Source: Bacteroidota bacterium (GTDB lineage Bacteria > Bacteroidota > Bacteroidia > Cytophagales > Cyclobacteriaceae). From it: a stretch of DNA of 52,611 bases. The first letter of the stretch is position 1; every line of letters starts with the position of its first letter. Positions 1-7,395 of this stretch are shown here, in pieces. The notes below the pieces were generated by a model that saw only the letters and a list, made by a program, of their open reading frames with translations, made no database searches and was not told the DNA's origin. The stretch is from positions 1 through 52,611 of the forward strand of contig JAJRQT010000052.1 of assembly GCA_024280115.1 (NCBI GenBank), in the 5' to 3' direction. A program made the translations under genes and the position numbers.

Positions 1-62
1 GGACTGTAATTGCGGATTTCCATCTCCCGGATAAATCGCAATCTTAATGAATCTTTTTTTTC
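1..62 (-). CDS. Tyrosine recombinase/integrase, 5' fragment (left)
   Basis: The minus strand from 62 to 1 encodes a fragment with the words DSLRLRF and REMEIRNYS. This resembles the start of the SAM-like N-terminal domain of phage-integrase (tyrosine recombinase) proteins, where RNYSPKT or RGYSPKT follows a short basic helix. The only nearby ATG is followed by eight A residues and is out of frame with this stretch; in its own frame it stops after six codons. The gene therefore uses another start or slippage, or is broken. The rest lies outside the window. The family call rests on about 20 residues. Confidence 0.5.
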
Positions 63-66
63 ATGA

Positions 67-98
67 TGATTAAATTTTAGTGTCCTAGAATTTAATCA
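67..98. repeat. Imperfect palindrome inside the left terminal repeat
   Basis: Two 14-base arms, TGATTAAATTTTAG (67-80) and CTAGAATTTAATCA (85-98), are complementary at 13 of 14 positions around the 4-base loop TGTC. The same structure is present in the right copy at 52511-52542. Its place just upstream of the recombinase fragment fits a recombinase binding or crossover site, or an autoregulatory operator. That role is inferred. Confidence 0.6.
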
Positions 99-141
99 TT
101 TCTTCTCAATTTACCGACTAAAAGGAGGTTTCGTTCAACAT

Positions 142-811
142 CCGACTTTATGCAATTACACAAAGCCCTTATGTATTTTCCTCAATCAATAATTTTAATA
201 TAAGGACTGGTTACTACCTGTGTATAAATTTTCTATTCCTTAGTTTATATACACTGGCATCATTTTAGCAAATCTGTAATTCCGGTATTTCCACCCCCAC
301 CTGTCATAAGCCATGGAAAAACGATACTTTTTTTTGGTGTTGTCATTGTAGGCTGTTATAGTTTGCAAATCGCTCTATCAATATATTATTGTTTTCATTT
401 TTCAACGTATAAGTTCTATTGGCCTATTGCATTTCTTCGCTATCATTAACGATTAACAACACTAAACGAATGTAAATGTATTTGTACTAAGATATCGAGG
501 GGGAAAACGTCTCACTATGCAAGGTGAGACTTCTTTTGATCGGTATATGGCTTTACTTACTGTCTACCAAGCTTAAAGCCAAAGTACTAATTTTATCACT
601 TCCCTCAGAAATGCAGATTAATCCATTTTTACTCTGTAAGTGCTTGAATATAAATGTCTGGGCTAAAGCACACCCACGAAGGCAGTTTGAGAAGCCTTTG
701 CAATGATGAAATTGAGCAGCGGTTTCAGCTTGGCTATAGTTTTTTTTAGGAGCAACAAACACTTATTTTTGATAAAAAGAAATAACTTCTTGGTTGGTTG
801 ATAATAAAGGG
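142..811. other. Gene-free region
   Basis: No convincing coding sequence was found on either strand. A short plus-strand reading frame from the ATG at 313 begins like a signal peptide (MEKRYFFLVLSL) but stops after 12 codons and may be a relic. The only structure of note is the hairpin at 509-530. Confidence 0.5.
509..537 (+). terminator. Hairpin with T-rich tail, possible terminator
   Basis: GTCTCAC (509-515) pairs perfectly with GTGAGAC (524-530) across an 8-base loop and is followed by TTCTTTT. No gene ends just upstream in this window, so it may belong to a decayed gene or be a stray hairpin. Confidence 0.35.
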
Positions 812-1576
812 ATGAAACAAAAACTGCAAAATAAAATCACCATCGTAACCGGCGCTACCAGCGGCATGGGTGCTGCGATAGCAAAGCTATTTGCTGCTGA
901 GGGAGCAAAAGTTATAGTCAATGGGCGGAATGAAGAACGGGGGAATCAGGTCGTAAGCAGCATTGTAGAAAGTAACGGGCAGGCCACATTCGTCCAGAGT
1001 GATATTTCTACCGAAGAGGGAAATGCCTTTCTTTTCCATGAAACCATGAAAATATATGGCGGTCTGGATATTGTGGTGGCCAATGCCGGATATCTGGGTT
1101 TAGGCTCAATTACCGAAGTTTCCATTGACACTTGGCATCAGACCATCAATACAAACCTGAATAGTATTTTTTACCTGCTGCGCCTTGCCATCCCAGAAAT
1201 GCTGAAAAGAGGTAAGGGAAATGTGGTTGTAAACGGATCGATTGCAGGGTTCAAGAGCTTTCCCAATCATCCTGCCTACAATGCATCAAAAGGGGCATTG
1301 GTGCCATTGGTCAAACAAATTGCCCTGGAATATGGCCCGAAAATCCGCGCCAACCTGATTTGTCCGGGGCCCATTGATACCCCCCTGATCTGGGATTCTG
1401 CGCAAGCATTTCCCGATCCCGATAAGGCTGTGGCGGATGCGGCAAAAGCTACCTTGATCGGACGGCTCGGAACGCCCGGGGATGTGGCAAAAGCTGCTTT
1501 GTTTCTTGCCTCGGAAGATTCTTCCTTCATCACCGGAACAACAATTACCGTTGATGGCGGAATTATGACCAAATAA
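812..1576 (+). CDS. SDR family NAD(P)-dependent oxidoreductase
   Basis: This is a classical short-chain dehydrogenase of 254 residues, the usual length. The cofactor motif TGATSGMG lies at residues 13-20, NAG at 91-93, the catalytic Ser at 143 in NGSIAG, and YNASK at 156-160 gives Tyr156 and Lys160. The C-terminus GTTITVDGG is typical of the 3-oxoacyl-ACP reductase/glucose dehydrogenase branch. The ATG at 812 is preferred over an in-frame TTG at 794, because the family normally starts a few residues before the Rossmann strand. It should be a soluble cytoplasmic enzyme reducing a carbonyl or oxidising an alcohol. The substrate cannot be read from sequence. It stands alone, with a different kind of gene 85 bases downstream. 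Confidence 0.9.
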   Translation: MKQKLQNKITIVTGATSGMGAAIAKLFAAEGAKVIVNGRNEERGNQVVSSIVESNGQATFVQSDISTEEGNAFLFHETMKIYGGLDIVVANAGYLGLGSITEVSIDTWHQTINTNLNSIFYLLRLAIPEMLKRGKGNVVVNGSIAGFKSFPNHPAYNASKGALVPLVKQIALEYGPKIRANLICPGPIDTPLIWDSAQAFPDPDKAVADAAKATLIGRLGTPGDVAKAALFLASEDSSFITGTTITVDGGIMTK

Positions 1577-1661
1577 TTGAATTTTTTCCCATCATCTTTT
1601 TGGTATCATTTATGCTTTCTTAAACGTTATATAAATGAACAAAATAAGAAAGGAGAAAGAG

Positions 1662-2078
1662 ATGAAAAGGATATTTTGGGTTTTTATTGCGACTATTTTA
1701 TTATTTAGTTGTTCAACTTCCAATAGAATGTTGGGAGTATCTGATAAAAATTTAATAGATATTTCCCGGGAAAAGGAAGAATATGAAATAATCGTCATGG
1801 ATCCGGGATTTGATACATGGTTCGCCACCACATGGAGCCCGGCAAAAGATAGAAGTGTCGAATATTATGCACTTTGGAATCAACGATATGTGAATGCATG
1901 GAATTATAAAGCGACAAACCCACACACTGCAGAATTATTTGACAGTACAATTCAGTATGATCCAACAGCAGATTATGGTATTGAAGTTGAGCGTGTATTG
2001 TATTATTATTTCAGGTGGGTTGACACTAAACTGGGCATTCCCATACTTGATTCCCCTCCACCTCGTGGAATATTATAG
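1662..2078 (+). CDS. DUF6146-like lipoprotein
   Basis: The product is a small lipoprotein of 138 residues. The signal peptide MKRIFWVFIATILLFSC ends in a lipobox Cys. The ATG at 1662 is chosen over the ATG at 1635, because AGGAG lies seven bases upstream of it and the signal peptide then starts normally. The mature part is rich in Trp and Tyr (FDTWFATTWSP, YYALWNQRYV, YDYG-like YDPTADYGIEV, YYYFRWV). This pattern matches, from memory, the Bacteroidota family DUF6146, whose function is unknown. It probably sits in the cell envelope. The gene lies 41 bases before the phosphoesterase gene and could be cotranscribed with it. Confidence 0.65.
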   Translation: MKRIFWVFIATILLFSCSTSNRMLGVSDKNLIDISREKEEYEIIVMDPGFDTWFATTWSPAKDRSVEYYALWNQRYVNAWNYKATNPHTAELFDSTIQYDPTADYGIEVERVLYYYFRWVDTKLGIPILDSPPPRGIL

Positions 2079-2119
2079 AGTTGGATTTTGAATTAATCTA
2101 ATTGTATATTTAGACCCAT

Positions 2120-3028
2120 ATGGGAATCAAAAGAATTATAATCCAGCTTTGTACTACGTGTTTTGGCTTTCTACTGGCTTCAAATGTTTTCTCTCAAACA
2201 ATAAATAAAAGCAGTTCAGAATTCTCCTTTGGTATAATTGCTGATTGTCAGTATTGTGCCATAGAGGGAACAGGTGAAAGAAAATATACTTTGTCTGAAG
2301 GTAAACTCAAAGAGTGTGTTGAGCATTTCAATACAATGAATCTGGAATTTGTTATTCATTTAGGCGATTTCATTGACCGCGATTTCGAGAGTTTTGACGT
2401 AGTAAGCCCAATTTACAACCGGCTAAAAATGCCAAATTACCATGCGCTTGGTAACCATGATTTTTCAGTTTCAGACGCACTAAAGAAAGACGTAGTTAAA
2501 AAGATGGGGCTACCGGCAAATTACTATGACTTTGCAGTGAAGGGCTGGCGTTTTATTGTACTAGATGGAAATGATATCAGTTTTCATGCTTATCCGAAAA
2601 ATAGCGATAGGTACCGAATTGCATCCGATTATTATGAAGAACATGAAATCACTTCACCAAAATGGAATGGCGCCATTGGATCTGTCCAGCTGGATTGGCT
2701 TAAAAATGCGCTGGACAAAGCGATAAAAAATGAAGAAAAAGTTATATTTTATTGCCATTTCCCAATTTTCCCGGAGAATATACATAACCTGTGGAATGCT
2801 GCTGAAATCATCCAACTGATAGAATCCTATACTAATGTTAAAGCTTATATCAATGGGCATAATCATGCTGGGAATTATGGTATAAAAGAAGGTATCCATT
2901 ATGTTACAATTAAGGGGATGGTAGATACGGAGCAGAATTCCTATGCAATTATAAATGTTTCCGAGAATAGCTTATCAATCGTAGGATATGGTCGTGAACA
3001 AAACAGGATATTGGAAATTAAAAAATAG
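2120..3028 (+). CDS. Exported metallophosphoesterase, ADP-ribose/CDP-alcohol pyrophosphatase-like
   Basis: This 302-residue protein carries a full calcineurin-like metallophosphoesterase set: D42 and Q44 in ADCQYC, G82-D83 in LGDFIDRD, N112-H113 in GNHDF, H213 in YCHFPIF, and GHNH at 246-249. The opening GIIADCQYC and the spacing of the motifs resemble the manganese-dependent ADP-ribose/CDP-alcohol diphosphatase family more than purple acid phosphatases. A hydrophobic N-terminus ending at VFSQ (about residue 26) indicates export, which is unusual because known ADPRibase-Mn proteins are cytosolic. In the periplasm it might salvage nucleotide diphosphate sugars or alcohols. Family membership is strong; the substrate is inferred. 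Confidence 0.85.
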   Translation: MGIKRIIIQLCTTCFGFLLASNVFSQTINKSSSEFSFGIIADCQYCAIEGTGERKYTLSEGKLKECVEHFNTMNLEFVIHLGDFIDRDFESFDVVSPIYNRLKMPNYHALGNHDFSVSDALKKDVVKKMGLPANYYDFAVKGWRFIVLDGNDISFHAYPKNSDRYRIASDYYEEHEITSPKWNGAIGSVQLDWLKNALDKAIKNEEKVIFYCHFPIFPENIHNLWNAAEIIQLIESYTNVKAYINGHNHAGNYGIKEGIHYVTIKGMVDTEQNSYAIINVSENSLSIVGYGREQNRILEIKK

Positions 3029-3178
3029 ACACAAACGCATTGTAATTTTCACTTAATATTTTTATTAAATAATTCAGTGATAATATGCATTGAAATTAAC
3101 AATGTAGTTGCCTTTATTATTAAGTAAATATTTTTAGCTTTGATGATCCCAATTTTAGCATAGTTTAGCGATTCTATA

Positions 3179-6100
3179 TTGAAGCAGTATTTTATATATA
3201 AAGTGAAATCACCTCTTTTTCTGGCCATTCTTTTATTCGTTGTCGTTTTTTCAGCGAAGGCACAAACCCAGAAAAGGGGCATAGATCCATTGAAACCATT
3301 GAATACCCTTACTATGGATCAATGGACGGGTCGGGATGGATTGATCTCGAATAATCTGACCTCTGTTAATCAATCTTCAAGCAAATTCTTATGGGTCACT
3401 GCATTCAATGGAATACTCAGATTTGACGGTGTGAATTTTAAGTTATTTGATAAGAATACCTTACCATTTCTAAATTCAAACGCGTTTTACCAATCTTTTG
3501 AGGACAGTAAAGGGAATCTCTGGTTTGCCTCTCAAAGTTCAGGGATAATGAAGTATTCTGATAATAAATGTCAGCAGATGCTTACGACAAACCAAAGTTC
3601 TTTATCTGTCAGATGCATTACTGAGGATAATGATGGCAAATTATGGGTGGGCACCAATAATGAAGGGGTGTATGTTCTGAATGACACAATTTTAGAAAAA
3701 GTTGATATAGATGTTTTTGAGTTAACAAACATCATGGACATCCAGATGGATGGAGATGGGGTATTGTGGTTTGCAACAAATGGAAAAGGGATATTTACTT
3801 ATGACGGTGAAAAAGTGAATAGCATCACTGTTGAAGATGGACTTAATCATAATACAGTCAACAAATTAATATTAGGTCCGGATAATACCATGTATGCCGG
3901 TACACTGGATGGTCTTTTCTATCATAATAAAAATGGAAGCGGGAGAGTAGATAAACTTGATGGTCTGGAAATAAATGATATAATAATCGATGATTACGAG
4001 ACTTTTTGGATAGGTACTGAGCAGGGGTTATTTAAAATAAATTTCAATTATGATATTTTTGAAAACTTCACTGAGGTAGATGGACTACCTGCAAGTCAGG
4101 TTTCAAGTTTGTGCTTTGATCATGAAAACAGCCTTTGGCTTTCTACAAAAAAAGCTGGTCTTCTTCGACTCAGAAGCGGTTTTTTTAAAAATATCACTAC
4201 AAAAGACGGGCTGAGTTCAAATAATGTAAATATAATAATTCAGCACGAAGATAAATTTTATGTAGGTTGTGATGATGGTCTGATAAACGTTGTCGGAGGA
4301 GAAAAAATTAGTAGGTTAAAACTAAAGTCATCTTTTCACAATATTGGAATCAGAGATATAAGTTTTGGAGAAAATGGCCAGGTTTTATTTGCAAGTTACA
4401 AAGGATTGCTTGTCGTTCAGAATGGAAAGGAAAAACTTATCGACTTTACTAAATATGGCTCCAGCAACGATATTCGAAGGATTCTTCGCGGAAAAGACGG
4501 AACGATATGGTTGGCTACCAGGTCAGGTGGTGTGATAAAATGTACAGATTTTGATAATATAAAAGTCTTCGATAGTCCGAATTTTTTAAAAGTAAATTAT
4601 ATACTGGCAATCGAAGAAGGCAAAAGAGGAGAAATATATGTTGGCACGCATAGTGGAGGGATGTCGATAATTGACAAGGACGACCAAATTAAGCATTACC
4701 CGATTGAAGAAGGAAAATCTGGAATATTGATATTTAATATCCATATTATGGAGAATGGCCGGATTTTTATAGCCACAAATATAGGTATATATAGTTTTGA
4801 TAATGAGGTGTTTACTAAGATAACATTAGATAAAAACCTGAAGGCGGAAACCGTTTTTGATATTGTAGTAGAAGATGGAAATGCATGGCTTTCTTCTAAC
4901 ATTGGTTTAATTAAAATTGAAGTTGATGAGATAGATAATTTTCTTTCGGGAAAAATTAAACAGGTATCGGGCAGGTTATTTGACAGGTTTGACGGAATGG
5001 CTTCCCAGGAATGTACGGGAGCCACAAAAATGACCTTAAGTACTGATGGAAAACTTTGGATTCCGACACTTGGCGGTGTCGCTGTACTCGACCCTGAGAA
5101 TATTGAAGAAAATAAATCAATACCCCAGGTATATATTACAGATTTTACTACAGATCATATCGCACGTAATCTCACCAATGAAAAAAATATTGTTATAGAA
5201 CCGGGAATATTAAGGTATGAATTTGATTTTACATCACTGAGTTATGTAGCCCCTCCAAAAGTTAGATTTAAATATAAATTGAGTGGTGTGGATAATGATT
5301 GGATAGATTCTGAATCTAAAAGAGAGGCCATTTACACCAATCTTCCCAATGGAAAATATACCTTTAGTGTTATTGCCACGAACAATGATGGGATCTGGAA
5401 TGAAAAGGGCGCTTCACTCGTGTTCATTGTAAAACCGTATTTTTACCAGACTATATTTTTTTACATTCTAATCGTTATAAGTATTGGATTGATTGTCTGG
5501 GCAATAATTTTCTGGAGATTACACAACATCGAAAGAGTAAATCAGGAGCTCAGAAAGTTAAATGAGGAGTTGGACAGATTCGTATATAGTGCTTCTCATG
5601 ACCTGAGAGCGCCACTCGCCTCTGTACTCGGATTGGTAGAAATCGCCCGCCTGGAAACTACAGTATCAGGAAAAGATGAATGCCTGGGGATGATAAATTC
5701 AAGCATCAAAAAACTGGATGGCTTTATTACTGATATCATCGATTTTTCAAGAAATCAAAGAGTTGAAATTCAAATAGATAAAATAGATATCGAACAGGAA
5801 GTCAAGGAAGTATTGAACGATTTAAAGTATTTGGATAAATTTGAAAAAATAAATATATCTGTTGTCAGCCATGAAAATCGCCACTTCATGACAGATGGAT
5901 TGAGATTAAGAGTTATATTGAAAAACCTCGTTGCAAATGCCATACGATACCATGATTTACAAAAAGAAGATCCTTTTATAAAAATAGAAATAAAGTACAG
6001 CCCTGAAGCTGCAACAATAAATGTATCGGATAATGGCATTGGAATTGACAGTGAACATCTAAAGAATATTTTTAAAATGTTTTACAGAGCAGATGAAACA

Positions 6101-6238
6101 AGCAATGGTTCTGGGTTGGGATTATATATTGTGAAGGAAAGCATTGAAAAACTCCAGGGTAAAATTGAAGTTCATTCAAAATTAAAAGAAGGGACAACAT
6201 TTACGATTATAATACCATCATCAAAGGAAATTGTTTAG
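3179..6238 (+). CDS. Two-component propeller sensor histidine kinase
   Basis: The protein has 1019 residues. A signal peptide ends at SAKAQ (about residue 29). It is followed by many beta-propeller blades of the two-component regulator type (repeats such as LWFAT, LWVGTNNEG, TFWIGTEQG), up to about residue 640. A Y_Y_Y domain (about 690-755, YTNLPNGKYTFSV) precedes one membrane segment (about 758-782). The kinase core follows, with the H-box SHDLRAP (His807), N-box NLVANAIRY, DNGIGID, and GSGLGLYI. The sensor part faces the periplasm and probably detects a glycan fragment. Unlike many Bacteroidota relatives it has no fused receiver or HTH domain, and no response regulator lies nearby, so its partner is unknown. 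A TTG start is used because no ATG precedes the signal peptide. Confidence 0.93.
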   Translation: MKQYFIYKVKSPLFLAILLFVVVFSAKAQTQKRGIDPLKPLNTLTMDQWTGRDGLISNNLTSVNQSSSKFLWVTAFNGILRFDGVNFKLFDKNTLPFLNSNAFYQSFEDSKGNLWFASQSSGIMKYSDNKCQQMLTTNQSSLSVRCITEDNDGKLWVGTNNEGVYVLNDTILEKVDIDVFELTNIMDIQMDGDGVLWFATNGKGIFTYDGEKVNSITVEDGLNHNTVNKLILGPDNTMYAGTLDGLFYHNKNGSGRVDKLDGLEINDIIIDDYETFWIGTEQGLFKINFNYDIFENFTEVDGLPASQVSSLCFDHENSLWLSTKKAGLLRLRSGFFKNITTKDGLSSNNVNIIIQHEDKFYVGCDDGLINVVGGEKISRLKLKSSFHNIGIRDISFGENGQVLFASYKGLLVVQNGKEKLIDFTKYGSSNDIRRILRGKDGTIWLATRSGGVIKCTDFDNIKVFDSPNFLKVNYILAIEEGKRGEIYVGTHSGGMSIIDKDDQIKHYPIEEGKSGILIFNIHIMENGRIFIATNIGIYSFDNEVFTKITLDKNLKAETVFDIVVEDGNAWLSSNIGLIKIEVDEIDNFLSGKIKQVSGRLFDRFDGMASQECTGATKMTLSTDGKLWIPTLGGVAVLDPENIEENKSIPQVYITDFTTDHIARNLTNEKNIVIEPGILRYEFDFTSLSYVAPPKVRFKYKLSGVDNDWIDSESKREAIYTNLPNGKYTFSVIATNNDGIWNEKGASLVFIVKPYFYQTIFFYILIVISIGLIVWAIIFWRLHNIERVNQELRKLNEELDRFVYSASHDLRAPLASVLGLVEIARLETTVSGKDECLGMINSSIKKLDGFITDIIDFSRNQRVEIQIDKIDIEQEVKEVLNDLKYLDKFEKINISVVSHENRHFMTDGLRLRVILKNLVANAIRYHDLQKEDPFIKIEIKYSPEAATINVSDNGIGIDSEHLKNIFKMFYRADETSNGSGLGLYIVKESIEKLQGKIEVHSKLKEGTTFTIIIPSSKEIV

Positions 6239-6351
6239 AGAAGGGCTTTAATCAATAAAAAATCAATGAGGATGAATTTAATTATCAACCTATAATTATA
6301 TTTAGACCAATAGATGACACTAATAAATGTAAACTTTAATTTTTTTTAGCT

Positions 6352-7248
6352 ATGGCAAACAGAAGAAAATTCATTAAAACCAGTACGTATGTAGCCGCCG
6401 CAAGTATTTTAATGCCGGCTGCCTCTTGTTCAACAGGAGCAAAGAAAACAGAGCAAAAAGAGGAGCCACCACCTCCACCACCGAAGAAAATGGGTGTTGG
6501 AATACAGATTTATTCTGTAAGAAATCAGTTGACACAAGATTTTGAAGGAACGATGAAAAAGGTTTCTGAAATTGGTTACAAGCTCATTGAAGGGTATGGT
6601 CTGGGTTTGGACGGAATGTATCTTGGAAAACACAAAGCAGCCGATTACAAAAAAGTCATTTCTGACCTTGGAATGAACTTAATTTCAACACACTGTGGTT
6701 ATTTTGATGCTAAAGATACCCCGAAAATGATAGAAGCATCAAAGGCTTCAGGTTTGGAGTATCTCGTAATTCCGGGAATCCCTGGAAAATTAAGAGAAAC
6801 TGCAGATGGATATAAGGCCGTTGCCGCTAATTTTAATAAGATTGGGGAACAATGCAGTGCTGCTGGAATTAAATTCGGGTACCATAATCATTCTTCAGAA
6901 TTTGAAGAGACTGACGGTCAAATCCCAATGGATATACTCATCGGTGAAACTGAAAAGAATCTTGTGAATTTTGAGGCAGATTTGTTCTGGATAGTAAAGG
7001 CAGGTAGCAATCCGATAGATTTAATCAATAAGTATCCGGGTCGAATCAATCTTTTCCATGTTAAAGACGCAAACCAGGAAAAAGAAGGAGAGACAGTCGG
7101 CAAAGGAATAATTGATTTCAAATCAATTTTTGAAGCGGGTAAAAAATCGGGATTAAAAAACTATTTCATTGAAGATGAACGGGAAGATGATCCATTTGCA
7201 AATATCAAAGCAGATTTTGATTATATATCTGTTCAGGATTTTGCGTGA
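6352..7248 (+). CDS. Sugar phosphate isomerase/epimerase-like TIM-barrel lipoprotein
   Basis: This 298-residue protein starts with a twin-arginine type signal (RRKF at residues 4-7) and a lipobox ending at Cys26. A linker with six prolines (residues 39-44) leads into a xylose-isomerase-like (AP endonuclease 2 fold) barrel. Typical words are GIQIYSVR, GYGLG, STHCGYF, GYHNHSSEF, FEADLFWI and LFHVKDA; the His, Glu and Asp residues in them would bind the metal. Such barrels act on keto- and aldo-sugars. In Bacteroidota they often accompany DUF1080 and Gfo/Idh/MocA proteins, both present further on. It is expected to be anchored to a membrane facing the periplasm. A bidirectional terminator follows. 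Confidence 0.88.
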   Translation: MANRRKFIKTSTYVAAASILMPAASCSTGAKKTEQKEEPPPPPPKKMGVGIQIYSVRNQLTQDFEGTMKKVSEIGYKLIEGYGLGLDGMYLGKHKAADYKKVISDLGMNLISTHCGYFDAKDTPKMIEASKASGLEYLVIPGIPGKLRETADGYKAVAANFNKIGEQCSAAGIKFGYHNHSSEFEETDGQIPMDILIGETEKNLVNFEADLFWIVKAGSNPIDLINKYPGRINLFHVKDANQEKEGETVGKGIIDFKSIFEAGKKSGLKNYFIEDEREDDPFANIKADFDYISVQDFA

Positions 7249-7265
7249 TAAAGATACTTAAACTT

Positions 7266-7302
7266 AAAAAGCCGGTTTGCATTGCATTAACCGGCTTTTT
7301 TT
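7266..7302. terminator. Bidirectional intrinsic terminator
   Basis: AAAAAGCCGGTT (7266-7277) pairs perfectly with AACCGGCTTTTT (7289-7300) around an 11-base loop. The A run on one side and the T run on the other let it work in both directions. It sits between the convergent isomerase gene (plus) and DUF3160 gene (minus). Confidence 0.9.
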
Positions 7303-7395
7303 ATGTAGATAAATTCAAAATGGTTGATTTGATTAAAGAAGTTAGATTAGAACTCATCCGTACTTGATGCTTCTGTGTCAATAGATTTTCAGTTC

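Larger units (their letters stand above)
1..141 (-). mobile_element. Left copy of terminal inverted repeat (mobile-element end)
   Basis: Positions 1-141 are the reverse complement of 52468-52608 without indels and with one visible mismatch (C at 132 against the base at 52477). Reading outward on the minus strand, the repeat holds an imperfect palindrome at 67-98 and then the 5' end of a tyrosine recombinase gene that leaves the window at base 1. Homology stops near base 141, which suggests an element boundary. It is either a real inverted pair of elements or the repeat at which an assembly contig ended; the sequence cannot separate these. Confidence 0.85.

Noticed and set aside
313..351. Short signal-peptide-like frame MEKRYFFLVLSL
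   Set aside because: It stops after 12 codons and no homologous continuation was found in other frames; at most a relic.
2105..2116. Shared motif TATATTTAGACC before two genes (also at 6297-6308)
   Set aside because: The distances to the start codons differ (3 and 43 bases) and no matching upstream TTG element was found, so a promoter call is not supported.
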